Shown one piece after another: positions 32,336 through 38,967 of a stretch of DNA of 38,967 bases. Made by a program: the position numbers and the translations under genes. The DNA is from an uncultured Lachnospiraceae bacterium (GTDB taxonomy: Bacteria > Bacillota > Clostridia > Lachnospirales > Lachnospiraceae). The DNA lies in NCBI GenBank assembly GCA_947629565.1, contig CANREG010000024.1, forward strand, positions 1-38,967, written 5' to 3'. Below the pieces are notes generated by a model. That model was given only the letters and a program-made list of their open reading frames with translations. It made no database searches and was not told where the DNA came from. Each line of letters begins with the position of its first letter. Position 1 is the first letter of the stretch.

Positions 32336-32701
32336 CGTAAAATTCGGAATATTTTTCTTAATTGCCTCGAAACTTTTCTTGCTGATTACATGCTCCATCT
32401 TACATGCGTCTTCGGCGGCGGTTTTTTCGTCTACCCCAAGGCTGACCAGCCAGGAGGTAAACAGCTCATGTCGCTCGTAAATCATCTCGGCAATCTCCCT
32501 TCCGGAGGAGGTCAGCGTGATATAACCGGCGTCCGAGACGGTAATGTGTCCCTTTTCCCGCAGATTCTTCATGGCAATGCTGACGCTGGACTTTTTAAAT
32601 CCCAGTTCTGTTGCAACATCTACAGAGCGCACTACAGGCAGGGATTTACTAAGGATTAATATGGTCTCTAAATAATTTTCCGCTGATTCGTTAATCTTCA
32701 T
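32327..32701 (-). CDS. DtxR/MntR-family iron-type metal-dependent repressor
   Basis: The 124-aa product has an N-terminal winged helix (VDVATELGFKKSSVSIAMKNL, about 27-47) and the metal-binding dimerisation domain, but no SH3-like third domain, as in MntR. Ligand positions point to iron: His78 (ERHELF) and Cys100-x2-Glu103-His104 (DACKMEHV) match DtxR's His79, Cys102, Glu105 and His106, whereas MntR has Glu in place of the Cys. I use ATG 32701, as GGGAGGA is too close to the ATG at 32704. It is divergent from the feo genes, which it should repress when Fe(II) is plentiful. TTAG/CTAA arrays before feoA and feoB are its likely sites. Confidence 0.93.
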   Translation of the reverse strand: MKINESAENYLETILILSKSLPVVRSVDVATELGFKKSSVSIAMKNLREKGHITVSDAGYITLTSSGREIAEMIYERHELFTSWLVSLGVDEKTAAEDACKMEHVISKKSFEAIKKNIPNFTKK

Positions 32702-32781
32702 CATATCCTCCCAGGTATTTCCGATAAAATGTAATATTATTGTACCATAAATAATGAAGAGAGGGAAAATTTTTTTATTTT

Positions 32782-32826
32782 TTAGAAAAAAGTTATTGAC
32801 AACTAATCAAAGTTAGAATAAACTAA
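32782..32826 (+). promoter_or_regulatory. feo promoter with overlapping TTAG/CTAA operator array
   Basis: TTGACA (32796-32801), 17 bp, TAAACT (32819-32824). Half-sites lie at TTAG 32782, CTAA 32803, TTAG 32813 and CTAA 32823. The last three alternate orientation with 6-bp gaps, placing one half-site per 10-bp turn across the promoter spacer and the -10. TTAG-N6-CTAA (32813-32826) is a dyad of the kind DtxR-family repressors bind. Binding would block polymerase. Confidence 0.7.
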
Positions 32827-32898
32827 CAAAGAAAGCAAATAAAAGCCAGTGGTGTTTTCCGCCATTTATATGTGCGCATATGGGAAGGAGATGGTGAT

Positions 32899-33108
32899 AT
32901 GCCTCTTACAATGGCAAAGGAAGGAGAGCCGAACATTATAAAGCATATCGGCGGTAAGGAGGAGACCAGACAGTTCTTAGAGAATTTGGGTTTTGTATCG
33001 GGCGGTACGGTAACGGTTGTGTCTATGATTAATGGCAGCATGATTGTCAATGTCAAGGATTCCAGAGTTGCCATTGGAAAGGATATGGCCTGTCACATTA
33101 TGGTTTAG
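32899..33108 (+). CDS. feoA: FeoA-domain protein 1
   Basis: The 69-aa product is a small SH3-like FeoA protein: MPLTMAKEGEPNIIKHIGG, then TRQFLENLGFVSGGTVTVVS and NGSMIVNVKDSRVAIGKDMACHIMV, the last being the usual RVAIGxxMAxxIxV end. ATG 32899 is preferred since AAGGAG (32885-32890) is 8 nt upstream; an earlier ATG at 32872 would overlap that site. FeoA acts in the cytosol as partner or regulator of FeoB ferrous iron transport. It is the first gene after the promoter at 32796, with a second feoA 88 bp later. Confidence 0.93.
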   Translation: MPLTMAKEGEPNIIKHIGGKEETRQFLENLGFVSGGTVTVVSMINGSMIVNVKDSRVAIGKDMACHIMV

Positions 33109-33111
33109 TTT

Positions 33112-33144
33112 CCCATCGAGAGAACACGAAGTGTTCGCGAGGGG
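33112..33144 (+). other. Hairpin between the two feoA genes
   Basis: GAACAC-GAA-GTGTTC (33122-33136) is a perfect 6-bp stem with a GAA triloop, extended outward by TCG/CGA and CCC/GGG pairs after small internal loops. No U-run follows. It could be a processing or partial-termination site. The GAA-closed stem resembles the core of the dispersed structured elements, but the flanks do not match. Confidence 0.5.
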
Positions 33145-33196
33145 CACGGCTTAACAAAAAAATGATATCGTATTCATTTAGTAAAGGAGTGTTTAC

Positions 33197-33418
33197 ATGA
33201 AGACATTGAAGGAGGTTCCCTGCGGGGAGACGGTAACAGTGAAAAAACTTACCGGCGACGGTCCGGTAAAGAGAAGAATCATGGACATGGGCATTACAAA
33301 GGGCGTTCAGATTTTTGTGCGTAAGGTTGCGCCGTTAGGCGATCCGGTAGAGGTAACGGTAAGAGGCTATGAGCTGTCCCTGCGCAAAGCAGACGCCACT
33401 ATGATAGAAGTAGAATAA
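33197..33418 (+). CDS. feoA: FeoA-domain protein 2
   Basis: The 73-aa product is a second FeoA: MKTLKEVPCGETVTVKKLTG, then KRRIMDMGITKGVQIFVRKVAPLGDPVEVTVRGYELSLRKADATMIEV. The MDMGITKG and APLGDPVEV motifs are typical, and this copy is closer to the canonical FeoA than copy 1. AAGGAG precedes the ATG. Two separate feoA genes ahead of feoB are seen in several Clostridia and suggest a heteromeric complex with FeoB. A second operator-like array and a structured element separate it from feoB by 323 bp. Confidence 0.95.
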   Translation: MKTLKEVPCGETVTVKKLTGDGPVKRRIMDMGITKGVQIFVRKVAPLGDPVEVTVRGYELSLRKADATMIEVE

Positions 33419-33438
33419 CAAATTTTTTTACCACCAAG

Positions 33439-33493
33439 TTAGTCGCAACTAATAACAAATAGCAATAACTAACAAAAACATAGTCAAAACTAA
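33439..33493 (+). promoter_or_regulatory. Second TTAG/CTAA array, upstream of feoB
   Basis: TTAG (33439-33442), N6, CTAA (33449-33452) repeats the dyad seen before feoA. Further CTAA half-sites lie at 33469 and 33490, that is 20 and 21 bp apart or two helical turns each. No clear -35/-10 pair is seen beside them, so the array might control an internal promoter or act at a distance. Confidence 0.55.
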
Positions 33494-33548
33494 CCCAACA
33501 CAACAAGTAATAAAAACCTATGGATAAAACATCATCAAACCGTAGATT

Positions 33549-33692
33549 GCTGTGTAATTTTAACCAATACCATAAGCAGGCGTTTTTTATGCCCGCCGGT
33601 ACTTAATGAGCGCAAAGCGCGAATTTAGTACCGCTGCGTGGCATAACCAAGCGGGAGCGGCGCCTGCGTTGGTATGGTTAAAATCACACAGC
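33549..33692. repeat. Structured palindromic element, copy B
   Basis: This occupies most of the rest of the 33419-33741 gap. GCTGTGTAATTTTAACC (from 33549) pairs with GGTTAAAATCACACAGC (to 33692). Then come ATACCA with TGGTAT, GCAGGCG (33576-33582) with CGCCTGC (33661-33667), ATGCCCGC (33589-33596) with GCGTGGCAT (33636-33644, one bulge), CGGTACT (33597-33603) with AGTACCG (33627-33633), and GCGC-AAA-GCGC (33610-33620). Same plan as copy A, with most differing arm positions changed on both sides. Confidence 0.88.
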
Positions 33693-33741
33693 TTAAAAAA
33701 GGTAAATCATGTTTCATCCATCCCCAAGAAAGGAGTAGAAA

Positions 33742-35889
33742 ATGTCAGTAAAAATTGCACTCGCAGGAAATCCAAACTGCGGTAAAACAACATTATTTAA
33801 TGCCCTGACCGGCTCTAACCAGTTTGTAGGAAACTGGCCGGGCGTTACGGTGGAAAAAAAGGAGGGAAAATTAAAGGGCAACAAGGATGTAGTCATCATG
33901 GATTTGCCGGGTATTTACTCCCTTTCCCCCTATACATTAGAGGAGGTAGTAGCCAGAAATTATCTGATTGCAGAGCGTCCGGACGCGATTATCAACATTG
34001 TTGACGGCACGAATATCGAAAGAAATCTGTATCTGTCCACACAGATTATGGAGCTGGGAATCCCGGTTGTTCTGGCGGTCAACATGGCGGATGTGCTGGA
34101 AAAGACAGGGGAGCAGGTATACATAGATAAGTTAAGCCGGCACTTAGGCTGTGAGGTGGTTGAAATTTCCGCCCTTAAGGGAACGGGAATTGAGAAGGCG
34201 GCGGCCAAAGCGGTGGAGCTTGCCGGAAAGAAACAGGGAAAGTCCCCGGCTGCCGTTTTTGATGAGAGGGTGGAAAACGTAATACAGAGAGTGGAAGAAA
34301 GGCTTAGCGTACCGGAGGAGCAGAAACGGTTCTTCGCCATTAAGCTGTTGGAAAAAGATGACAAGATTGCAGAACAGTTAGACCAGGCGCCGGATGTGTC
34401 GGCGGAAATAAAAGAATTAGAGGATATGTTTGATGATGATACGGAAAGCATTATCACCAATGAAAGATATGTCTATATTGCCTCTGTGATTGGCGACTGC
34501 GTGAAAAAGAAACAGGGCGCCGGATTATCCATATCGGATAAGATTGACAAGGTGGTTACAAACCGTTTTCTTGCCCTGCCGATTTTTGCTCTGGTTATGT
34601 TCATTGTATATTATGTGTCTGTGACTACGGTAGGCGACTGGGTAACCGGCTGGACTAACGACACGCTTTTCGGGGAATGGATTGTTCCGGCAGTGACATC
34701 GGCCTTAGAGTCTGTCAACTGCGCAGACTGGTTGACGGGACTGGTCGCAGATGGTATTGTATCAGGTGTGGGCGCTGTGCTTGGATTTGTACCGCAGATG
34801 TTGATTTTGTTTCTTTTCCTTGCGTTTTTGGAAAGCTGCGGGTACATGGCGAGGGTTGCCTTTATCATGGACCGTATTTTCAGAAAGTTTGGTCTTTCCG
34901 GTAAATCCTTTATTCCCATGCTGATTGGAAGCGGCTGCGGCGTACCGGGAATTATGGCTTCCCGTACCATTGAAAATGACAGGGACCGCAAAATGACCAT
35001 TATGACCACCACATTTATTCCCTGTGGCGCAAAGCTGCCAATCATTGCCCTGATTGCCGGTGCATTTTTTGACAATGCAGGCTGGGTGTCATGGAGCGCT
35101 TACTTTGTGGGAATTGCAGCCATTATCTGTTCCGGAATCATCTTAAAAAAGACAAAGATGTTTGCAGGGGAACCGGCGCCTTTCGTTATGGAGCTGCCTG
35201 CCTATCACTGGCCGACAGTTGGCAATGTGCTCAGAAGCATGTGGGAGAGAGGCTGGTCCTTCATCAAAAAGGCCGGTACGATTATTCTTCTTTCCACCAT
35301 TGTGCTGTGGTTTTTACAGGGCTTTGGCTGGGTGGACGGAAGCTTTGTCATGTTAGAGACAGAGCAGCTTGACAGCAGCATTTTGGCGGGCATCGGCAAT
35401 GTGATTGCGCCCATATTCACACCTTTGGGATTTGGAAACTGGAAGATGGCGGTTGCCGCAGTATCCGGCCTGATTGCGAAAGAAAATGTGGTGGCAACCT
35501 TCGGCATTTTATTTGGTTATGGCGAGGTGGCAGAGGACGGAGCGGAAATCTGGGGCCAGCTTGCAGCGACTATCACCCCGATTGCCGCTTATGCATATAT
35601 GGTATTTAATCTTCTCTGCGCTCCCTGCTTTGCAGCCATGGGCGCCATTAAGAGAGAGATGAACAATATCAAATGGTTCTGGTTTGCGATTGGTTATCAG
35701 TGTATTCTCGCATATATTGTAGGACTTTGTATTTTCCAGATTGGTTCGCTGATAATTACGGGAACCTTTGGCGTGGGAACAGTGATTGCATTTTTATTTG
35801 TACTGCTTTTTGTCTATCTGCTGTTCAGGCCGTATAAGGAGAGCAATACCTTAAATGTCAATATGAAAAATGTTGTCAGTGTAAAGTAG
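33742..35889 (+). CDS. feoB: Ferrous iron transport protein B
   Basis: The 715-aa protein has an N-terminal G domain: G1 GNPNCGKTT (9-17), G2 region NWPGVTVEKKEG, G3 DLPG (54-57), G4 NMAD (114-117) and G5 SALKG. A helical regulatory segment (about 170-270) follows, then a membrane part of roughly 8-10 helices. The latter contains the conserved GSGCGVPGIMASRTIENDRD and FIPCGAKLPI stretches, whose Cys residues lie in the proposed metal path. It imports Fe(II) across the cytoplasmic membrane. AAAGGAG lies 7 nt before the ATG. The gap from feoA2 and the array at 33439 suggest that feoB may have extra control of its own. Confidence 0.98.
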   Translation: MSVKIALAGNPNCGKTTLFNALTGSNQFVGNWPGVTVEKKEGKLKGNKDVVIMDLPGIYSLSPYTLEEVVARNYLIAERPDAIINIVDGTNIERNLYLSTQIMELGIPVVLAVNMADVLEKTGEQVYIDKLSRHLGCEVVEISALKGTGIEKAAAKAVELAGKKQGKSPAAVFDERVENVIQRVEERLSVPEEQKRFFAIKLLEKDDKIAEQLDQAPDVSAEIKELEDMFDDDTESIITNERYVYIASVIGDCVKKKQGAGLSISDKIDKVVTNRFLALPIFALVMFIVYYVSVTTVGDWVTGWTNDTLFGEWIVPAVTSALESVNCADWLTGLVADGIVSGVGAVLGFVPQMLILFLFLAFLESCGYMARVAFIMDRIFRKFGLSGKSFIPMLIGSGCGVPGIMASRTIENDRDRKMTIMTTTFIPCGAKLPIIALIAGAFFDNAGWVSWSAYFVGIAAIICSGIILKKTKMFAGEPAPFVMELPAYHWPTVGNVLRSMWERGWSFIKKAGTIILLSTIVLWFLQGFGWVDGSFVMLETEQLDSSILAGIGNVIAPIFTPLGFGNWKMAVAAVSGLIAKENVVATFGILFGYGEVAEDGAEIWGQLAATITPIAAYAYMVFNLLCAPCFAAMGAIKREMNNIKWFWFAIGYQCILAYIVGLCIFQIGSLIITGTFGVGTVIAFLFVLLFVYLLFRPYKESNTLNVNMKNVVSVK

Positions 35890-35919
35890 CAGATGTTTGT
35901 AACCTTAGGAGGGATTTGT

Positions 35920-36054
35920 ATGGGAACAATTCTTATCGGTGCATTGGTCATTTTAATGGTGGCAGCGGCAATCCGTAGCATGGTAAGGGATAAAAAGAAC
36001 GGGAAATCCCTGCAATGCGGGGGCGACTGCTCAAAATGCAGAGGGTGCCACTAA
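35920..36054 (+). CDS. FeoB-associated Cys-rich membrane protein
   Basis: A 44-codon gene starts at ATG 35920 with TAGGAGGG upstream, 30 bp after feoB. The product has one membrane helix (about 3-19, TILIGALVILMVAAAI), a basic linker RSMVRDKKNGKS, and a Cys cluster CGGDCSKCRGCH (Cys33, 37, 40, 43) at the tail. It matches the short proteins that follow feoB in many Firmicutes, which may take the place of FeoC or handle iron at the inner face. The four Cys residues could bind Fe(II) or an Fe-S cluster; this is inference. Confidence 0.9.
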   Translation: MGTILIGALVILMVAAAIRSMVRDKKNGKSLQCGGDCSKCRGCH

Positions 36055-36156
36055 GGAGGAGTTGTGCGATAACTGCCCTTTTATATAAATGTATGGTCTC
36101 AATTTTCCGATATACATAATAAAGCAATCGGGAACGGATTGAGCAGGAGGGCGGAT

Positions 36157-36702
36157 ATGAAGATTAATCAGGCGATGGACCAAAAGGGTACACAGACAAA
36201 TTATATTACCGGACAGGCGGCGGGCGGCGCAGCAGCTTTAGAAGCGGGAAATCCTTTAGCGGAAAAGGAGAAATCAAAGGAACGGGAGCAGGTAACCGTT
36301 GAGATTTCCGATGAGATGAAGGATATGTGGCAGCAGGAGATAGAGGCGCAGAAGGAGTCTGCAAAAGCGCAGGGAAAGGCGATGGAGGACTTAGGGAAGA
36401 TCATGGAGATTGCCAGACGGATTTCCAAGGGGGATCGCGTACCGGCAAAGGACGAGCGGAAGCTGATGGAGTATAGTAATGAGCTATATCAGGCCGCCAA
36501 GATGTCCGCAGCCCTTTCCCAGAGCCGGAAGCATAAAAAACACAAATCTTTGTTTGAAGAAGAGGAAGACAAAGAAATGCGGGATAAACTGCGGGCATTG
36601 GAGAACGAGTCGGCTTCAGAAGGTGCAGAACCGGCTGCGGAAGCGGCCGGTGAGACGGCAGATACAGCAGAAACCGGAGGCGAGGCAGCACCGGAGGCAT
36701 AG
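36157..36702 (+). CDS. Hypothetical charged helical protein
   Basis: The 181-aa product has no signal or membrane segment, so it is probably cytosolic. The first 45 residues are polar and low in complexity. A helical, charged middle follows (about 50-150, with VTVEISDEMKDMWQQEIEAQ and EIARRISKGDRVPAKDERKLMEYS), then a Lys/His patch (SRKHKKHKSLF), an acidic stretch (EEEEDKEMRDKL), and a Glu/Ala-rich tail. ATG 36157 has AGGAGG 6 nt upstream; a TTG at 36139 would overlap that site. It lies 102 bp after the feo genes and before the chemoreceptor, on the same strand. I do not recognise the family. Confidence 0.8.
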   Translation: MKINQAMDQKGTQTNYITGQAAGGAAALEAGNPLAEKEKSKEREQVTVEISDEMKDMWQQEIEAQKESAKAQGKAMEDLGKIMEIARRISKGDRVPAKDERKLMEYSNELYQAAKMSAALSQSRKHKKHKSLFEEEEDKEMRDKLRALENESASEGAEPAAEAAGETADTAETGGEAAPEA

Positions 36703-36744
36703 GCTTATGTCCCTTATAGAATGAAAATGACTGGTAAAAAGTTG

Positions 36745-36773
36745 TTGAAAAAGCGTATTAAAAGTAATATAAT
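36745..36773 (+). promoter_or_regulatory. Sigma-A promoter of the chemoreceptor gene
   Basis: TTGAAA (36745-36750), a 17-bp spacer and a perfect TATAAT (36768-36773), 35 bp before the ATG. The form is sigma-A, not the flagellar sigma-D type often found before chemoreceptor genes. Confidence 0.72.
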
Positions 36774-36808
36774 TACGCATATAACATAAAAAGAAAGGGA
36801 CATGGCTA

Positions 36809-38809
36809 ATGAGAAAGACAATTAAAGGGAAGCTGACCACCAGCGTAATTTTAATCGTGGTGGCAATTATTATTTTGACAACTTTTGGTATCGTTATGAT
36901 TGCCAGCAATACGCTTACGAAGAAATCGGAAAATGAGTTACAGCTTCAGGCGGATAAATATGCAGAAGCAATCAATACATGGATTGTGGATGAGAAGATG
37001 ATGGCGGAAGGTACGGCCAACAGCATTGAAGCGGCAGGAGATATGGCAGAGGACTTTTTGCAGAAGGTAGTCAACACCCATGCAGAGGGACGGGACGAAC
37101 TTTTGAATCTGTACTGTGGAACGGCAGATTCCCGTTTTTATCAGTCAAACCCGGAAGCAGAGATTCCGGAGGGCTATGACCCGGTAGAACGTGGCTGGTA
37201 TCAGCAGGCGGCAGATGCGGGGATTACAGTGGTGACAGATCCCTACTGGGACGTGCTGACGAACCAGATGTGCGCCACCATTGCGTCACCGGTGTATGTA
37301 GATGGAGAACTGGCAGCAGTAATCGGTGCTGATGTAACGCTGACTACGGTTACAGATTTAACTGCCAGCATTAACTATGAACAGGGTGCGTACGGATTTT
37401 TGGTAGACAGCAGCAATAATTATATTGCGCATAAGAATGATACATATGAACCTACGGAGGAGACGGCAACGGCTGTCAAAGACGTCATGCCGGAATTGGA
37501 TTCTCTGGTGAGCAGTGCCGGCGGTGAAATTGTAAAGACCAAGGATTATGATGGAACCAAGAGCTATTTTGCGATAGGGGCGGTTGACAGCTGTAACTGG
37601 AAGTTAGGAGTTGCCGTGCCGTCTGCGAATGTGAAAAGCGCATTGAATGCCATGGTTTTAGTGGCAGTGATTATTGCGGTTGTGGCGATTGTGCTGGTAA
37701 TCGTAATTATGGCGGGCGTAATCGGCAAGCTGTTAGAGCCGATACAGACCTTGAAGCAGTTTGCTTCCGGCGATTTTTCTGAGAATGTCGTGACACAGGA
37801 TACAATACCGGCAGAATTTAAAGATGAGACGGAGCAGATTACCGTTGCAACGGCCAATGTCAAGGAGCAGATCCGGGGGATTATTTTGAATACCAAGGAT
37901 GAGGCGGACCGGATTGGGCGGATTACAGAGTCCGCATTTGGCGAGATGACAGAACTGCATGCCAGTATAACGGATATTACCGGTGCGGTTTCAGAGGTTT
38001 CCGGACAGACCGAGGAGGCAAGCTCTCTGGCAGAGACCATCAATGAGACAGGAAATGAGCTTGGCAATGCGATTGATACGATTGCGGATAAGGCCAGCGA
38101 GGCAGCGCAGCAGTCCAGTGATATCATGGCAAGGGCAAGGGAGTTGTATAATAATTCTCTTGAGTCCAGCAACCAGGCGAACCATCTGTATAATGAGACG
38201 AAGGGCGAGTTAGAGCGCGCCATTGCCAGCAGCAAGCAGGTAGATCAGATTAACACATTGACAGAGGAGATTTTGTCCATCAGCGCTCAGACCAATATGC
38301 TGGCGTTGAATGCATCAATTGAGGCGGCGAGAGCCGGAGAGGCAGGAAAGGGCTTTGCGGTGGTGGCAGAGGAGATTCGTGTTTTGGCGGATAATTCCAG
38401 GGAGGCTGTGGATAAGATTCAGCAGGTAACCGGAACCATTGTGAAAAGCGTGTCCAATCTGTCTAACTATTCCCAGAAGCTTTTGCAGTTCATGAATGAC
38501 AAAGTAGTGGCAGATTATGAGAATATGATTTCCATAGCAAGGCAGTATGAGCAGGACGCTGTATTTTATAATGAGGTATCCGCAGATTTGGGGGCTTCTT
38601 CAGAGGAAATGAGCGCAAGCATGACCGGAATCAATGAGTCAATCTCCGCTATTGTGGAATTGACCGGTAACATCGCAGAATATATGTCCACTATCGGCAT
38701 ATCTGCCCAGAAATCAGATACCAGTTCGGATGTTGTTTTGCAGAAGGTGAAAGAGCTTTCTGAGTTAAGCGAGGCGTTGAACGATACGGTAGATGCATTC
38801 AGGGTATAA
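36809..38809 (+). CDS. Methyl-accepting chemotaxis protein with double-Cache sensor
   Basis: The 666-aa receptor has a membrane segment at about 10-32, an extracellular double-Cache domain (about 40-270, with [16 protein letters not shown] and [21 protein letters not shown] as landmarks for the ligand-binding part), a second membrane segment at about 281-305 and a HAMP-like linker. The long cytoplasmic coiled coil carries the signalling tip [20 protein letters not shown] and [18 protein letters not shown] (about 490-528). It should signal through CheA/CheW. Cache receptors of this type often sense amino acids or small organic acids; the ligand is not known. No CheR-docking pentapeptide is seen at the C-terminus, which ends NDTVDAFRV. 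Confidence 0.96.
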   Translation: MRKTIKGKLTTSVILIVVAIIILTTFGIVMIASNTLTKKSENELQLQADKYAEAINTWIVDEKMMAEGTANSIEAAGDMAEDFLQKVVNTHAEGRDELLNLYCGTADSRFYQSNPEAEIPEGYDPVERGWYQQAADAGITVVTDPYWDVLTNQMCATIASPVYVDGELAAVIGADVTLTTVTDLTASINYEQGAYGFLVDSSNNYIAHKNDTYEPTEETATAVKDVMPELDSLVSSAGGEIVKTKDYDGTKSYFAIGAVDSCNWKLGVAVPSANVKSALNAMVLVAVIIAVVAIVLVIVIMAGVIGKLLEPIQTLKQFASGDFSENVVTQDTIPAEFKDETEQITVATANVKEQIRGIILNTKDEADRIGRITESAFGEMTELHASITDITGAVSEVSGQTEEASSLAETINETGNELGNAIDTIADKASEAAQQSSDIMARARELYNNSLESSNQANHLYNETKGELERAIASSKQVDQINTLTEEILSISAQTNMLALNASIEAARAGEAGKGFAVVAEEIRVLADNSREAVDKIQQVTGTIVKSVSNLSNYSQKLLQFMNDKVVADYENMISIARQYEQDAVFYNEVSADLGASSEEMSASMTGINESISAIVELTGNIAEYMSTIGISAQKSDTSSDVVLQKVKELSELSEALNDTVDAFRV

Positions 38810-38967
38810 GATTTATACTTTGTTGAAAATTATATTTTTGATGTGCGTCATCCTTGTTTTCTGAAAGAAAAATATTTTCAGTATCAGATGTGCTGGCGTA
38901 AAGTTTTTGTAGGAAAATAAAATAGAGAAGAGGATACCAACTTGTGTTAAAATATAAAAAAACCAAA
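38810..38967. other. A/T-rich non-coding end of the window
   Basis: The 158 bp after the chemoreceptor show a short CTGAAA/TTTCAG hairpin (38861-38881) without a U-run, and no reading frame. A promoter for a gene beyond the edge could start in the final 30 bp, but this cannot be judged. Confidence 0.4.

Noticed and set aside
33112-33144. Inter-feoA hairpin as another copy of the dispersed element
   Set aside because: It shares a GAA-closed stem only; the TTAATGAG and AATTTAG segments and the outer stems are absent.
33960-34460. A 166-codon minus-strand frame inside feoB
   Set aside because: It is a Ser-rich shadow of the feoB GTPase region with no ribosome site. feoB itself is unmistakable.
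37564-38235. A 223-codon open frame on the minus strand inside the chemoreceptor gene
   Set aside because: It mirrors the biased codon pattern of the sense gene, has no ribosome site, and its translation is low-complexity Ser/Ile/Ala.

Overview
The window looks like a chromosomal piece of an anaerobic, Gram-positive Clostridia genome, most likely Lachnospiraceae. The signs are moderate G+C, strong AGGAGG-type ribosome sites, many lipoproteins with LTGC-type lipoboxes, ferredoxin-linked 2-oxoacid oxidoreductase genes, a phosphotransacetylase, a DtxR-type regulator beside feoAAB, and a chemoreceptor. No rRNA, tRNA, CRISPR array, integrase or transposase is visible. The family assignment is inference from gene content, not from a marker-gene search.

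Region 1 (1-18.6 kb) is an envelope module. A partial secreted protein gene on the minus strand faces three tandem paralogous lipoprotein genes across a 91-bp tandem repeat. A stand-alone AAA/DUF4143 ATPase gene follows, preceded by a 23-bp tandem repeat and a good promoter. Next comes a minus-strand response regulator/histidine kinase pair. Divergent from it runs a six-gene transcription unit: a lipoprotein HlyD-type adaptor, a second adaptor that looks like two adaptor modules in one chain, a 941-codon duplicated FtsX-type permease, two different ABC ATPases, and a fourth lipoprotein paralogue. The likely logic is a two-component system controlling a MacB/LolCDE-like exporter that works with a lipoprotein family of unknown role.

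Region 2 (18.6-22.9 kb) is housekeeping: prmA, rsmE, pyrE, a 50-aa membrane protein, a Dabb-domain protein and a metallo-beta-lactamase-fold protein.

Region 3 (23.0-29.5 kb) is central carbon metabolism: a two-gene 2-oxoacid:ferredoxin oxidoreductase in an unusual gamma-delta plus alpha-beta arrangement, a membrane-anchored lipase-like hydrolase, and pta. The pta terminator lies inside the final codons of the convergent MATE transporter gene.

Region 4 (29.4-32.3 kb) holds the MATE efflux gene, whose transcript seems to begin with a 19-bp terminator-like hairpin, an intact Phd-type antitoxin followed by a truncated Doc toxin, and an XRE/zinc-ribbon membrane protein.

Region 5 (32.3-39 kb) is ferrous iron uptake: a short DtxR-family regulator with the iron-type Cys/Glu/His ligand pattern, divergent from feoA-feoA-feoB and a Cys-rich FeoB partner. 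Arrays of TTAG/CTAA half-sites spaced by helical turns precede both feoA and feoB. A protein of unknown function and a double-Cache chemoreceptor close the window.

The most striking non-gene signal is a dispersed, highly structured intergenic element at 23001-23180, 24294-24380 and 33549-33692. Its core hairpin also recurs in the 91-bp tandem repeat at 781-1077. Arms differ between copies yet stay complementary within each copy, so it looks like a covarying fold. The three dispersed copies precede the two oxidoreductase genes and feoB.
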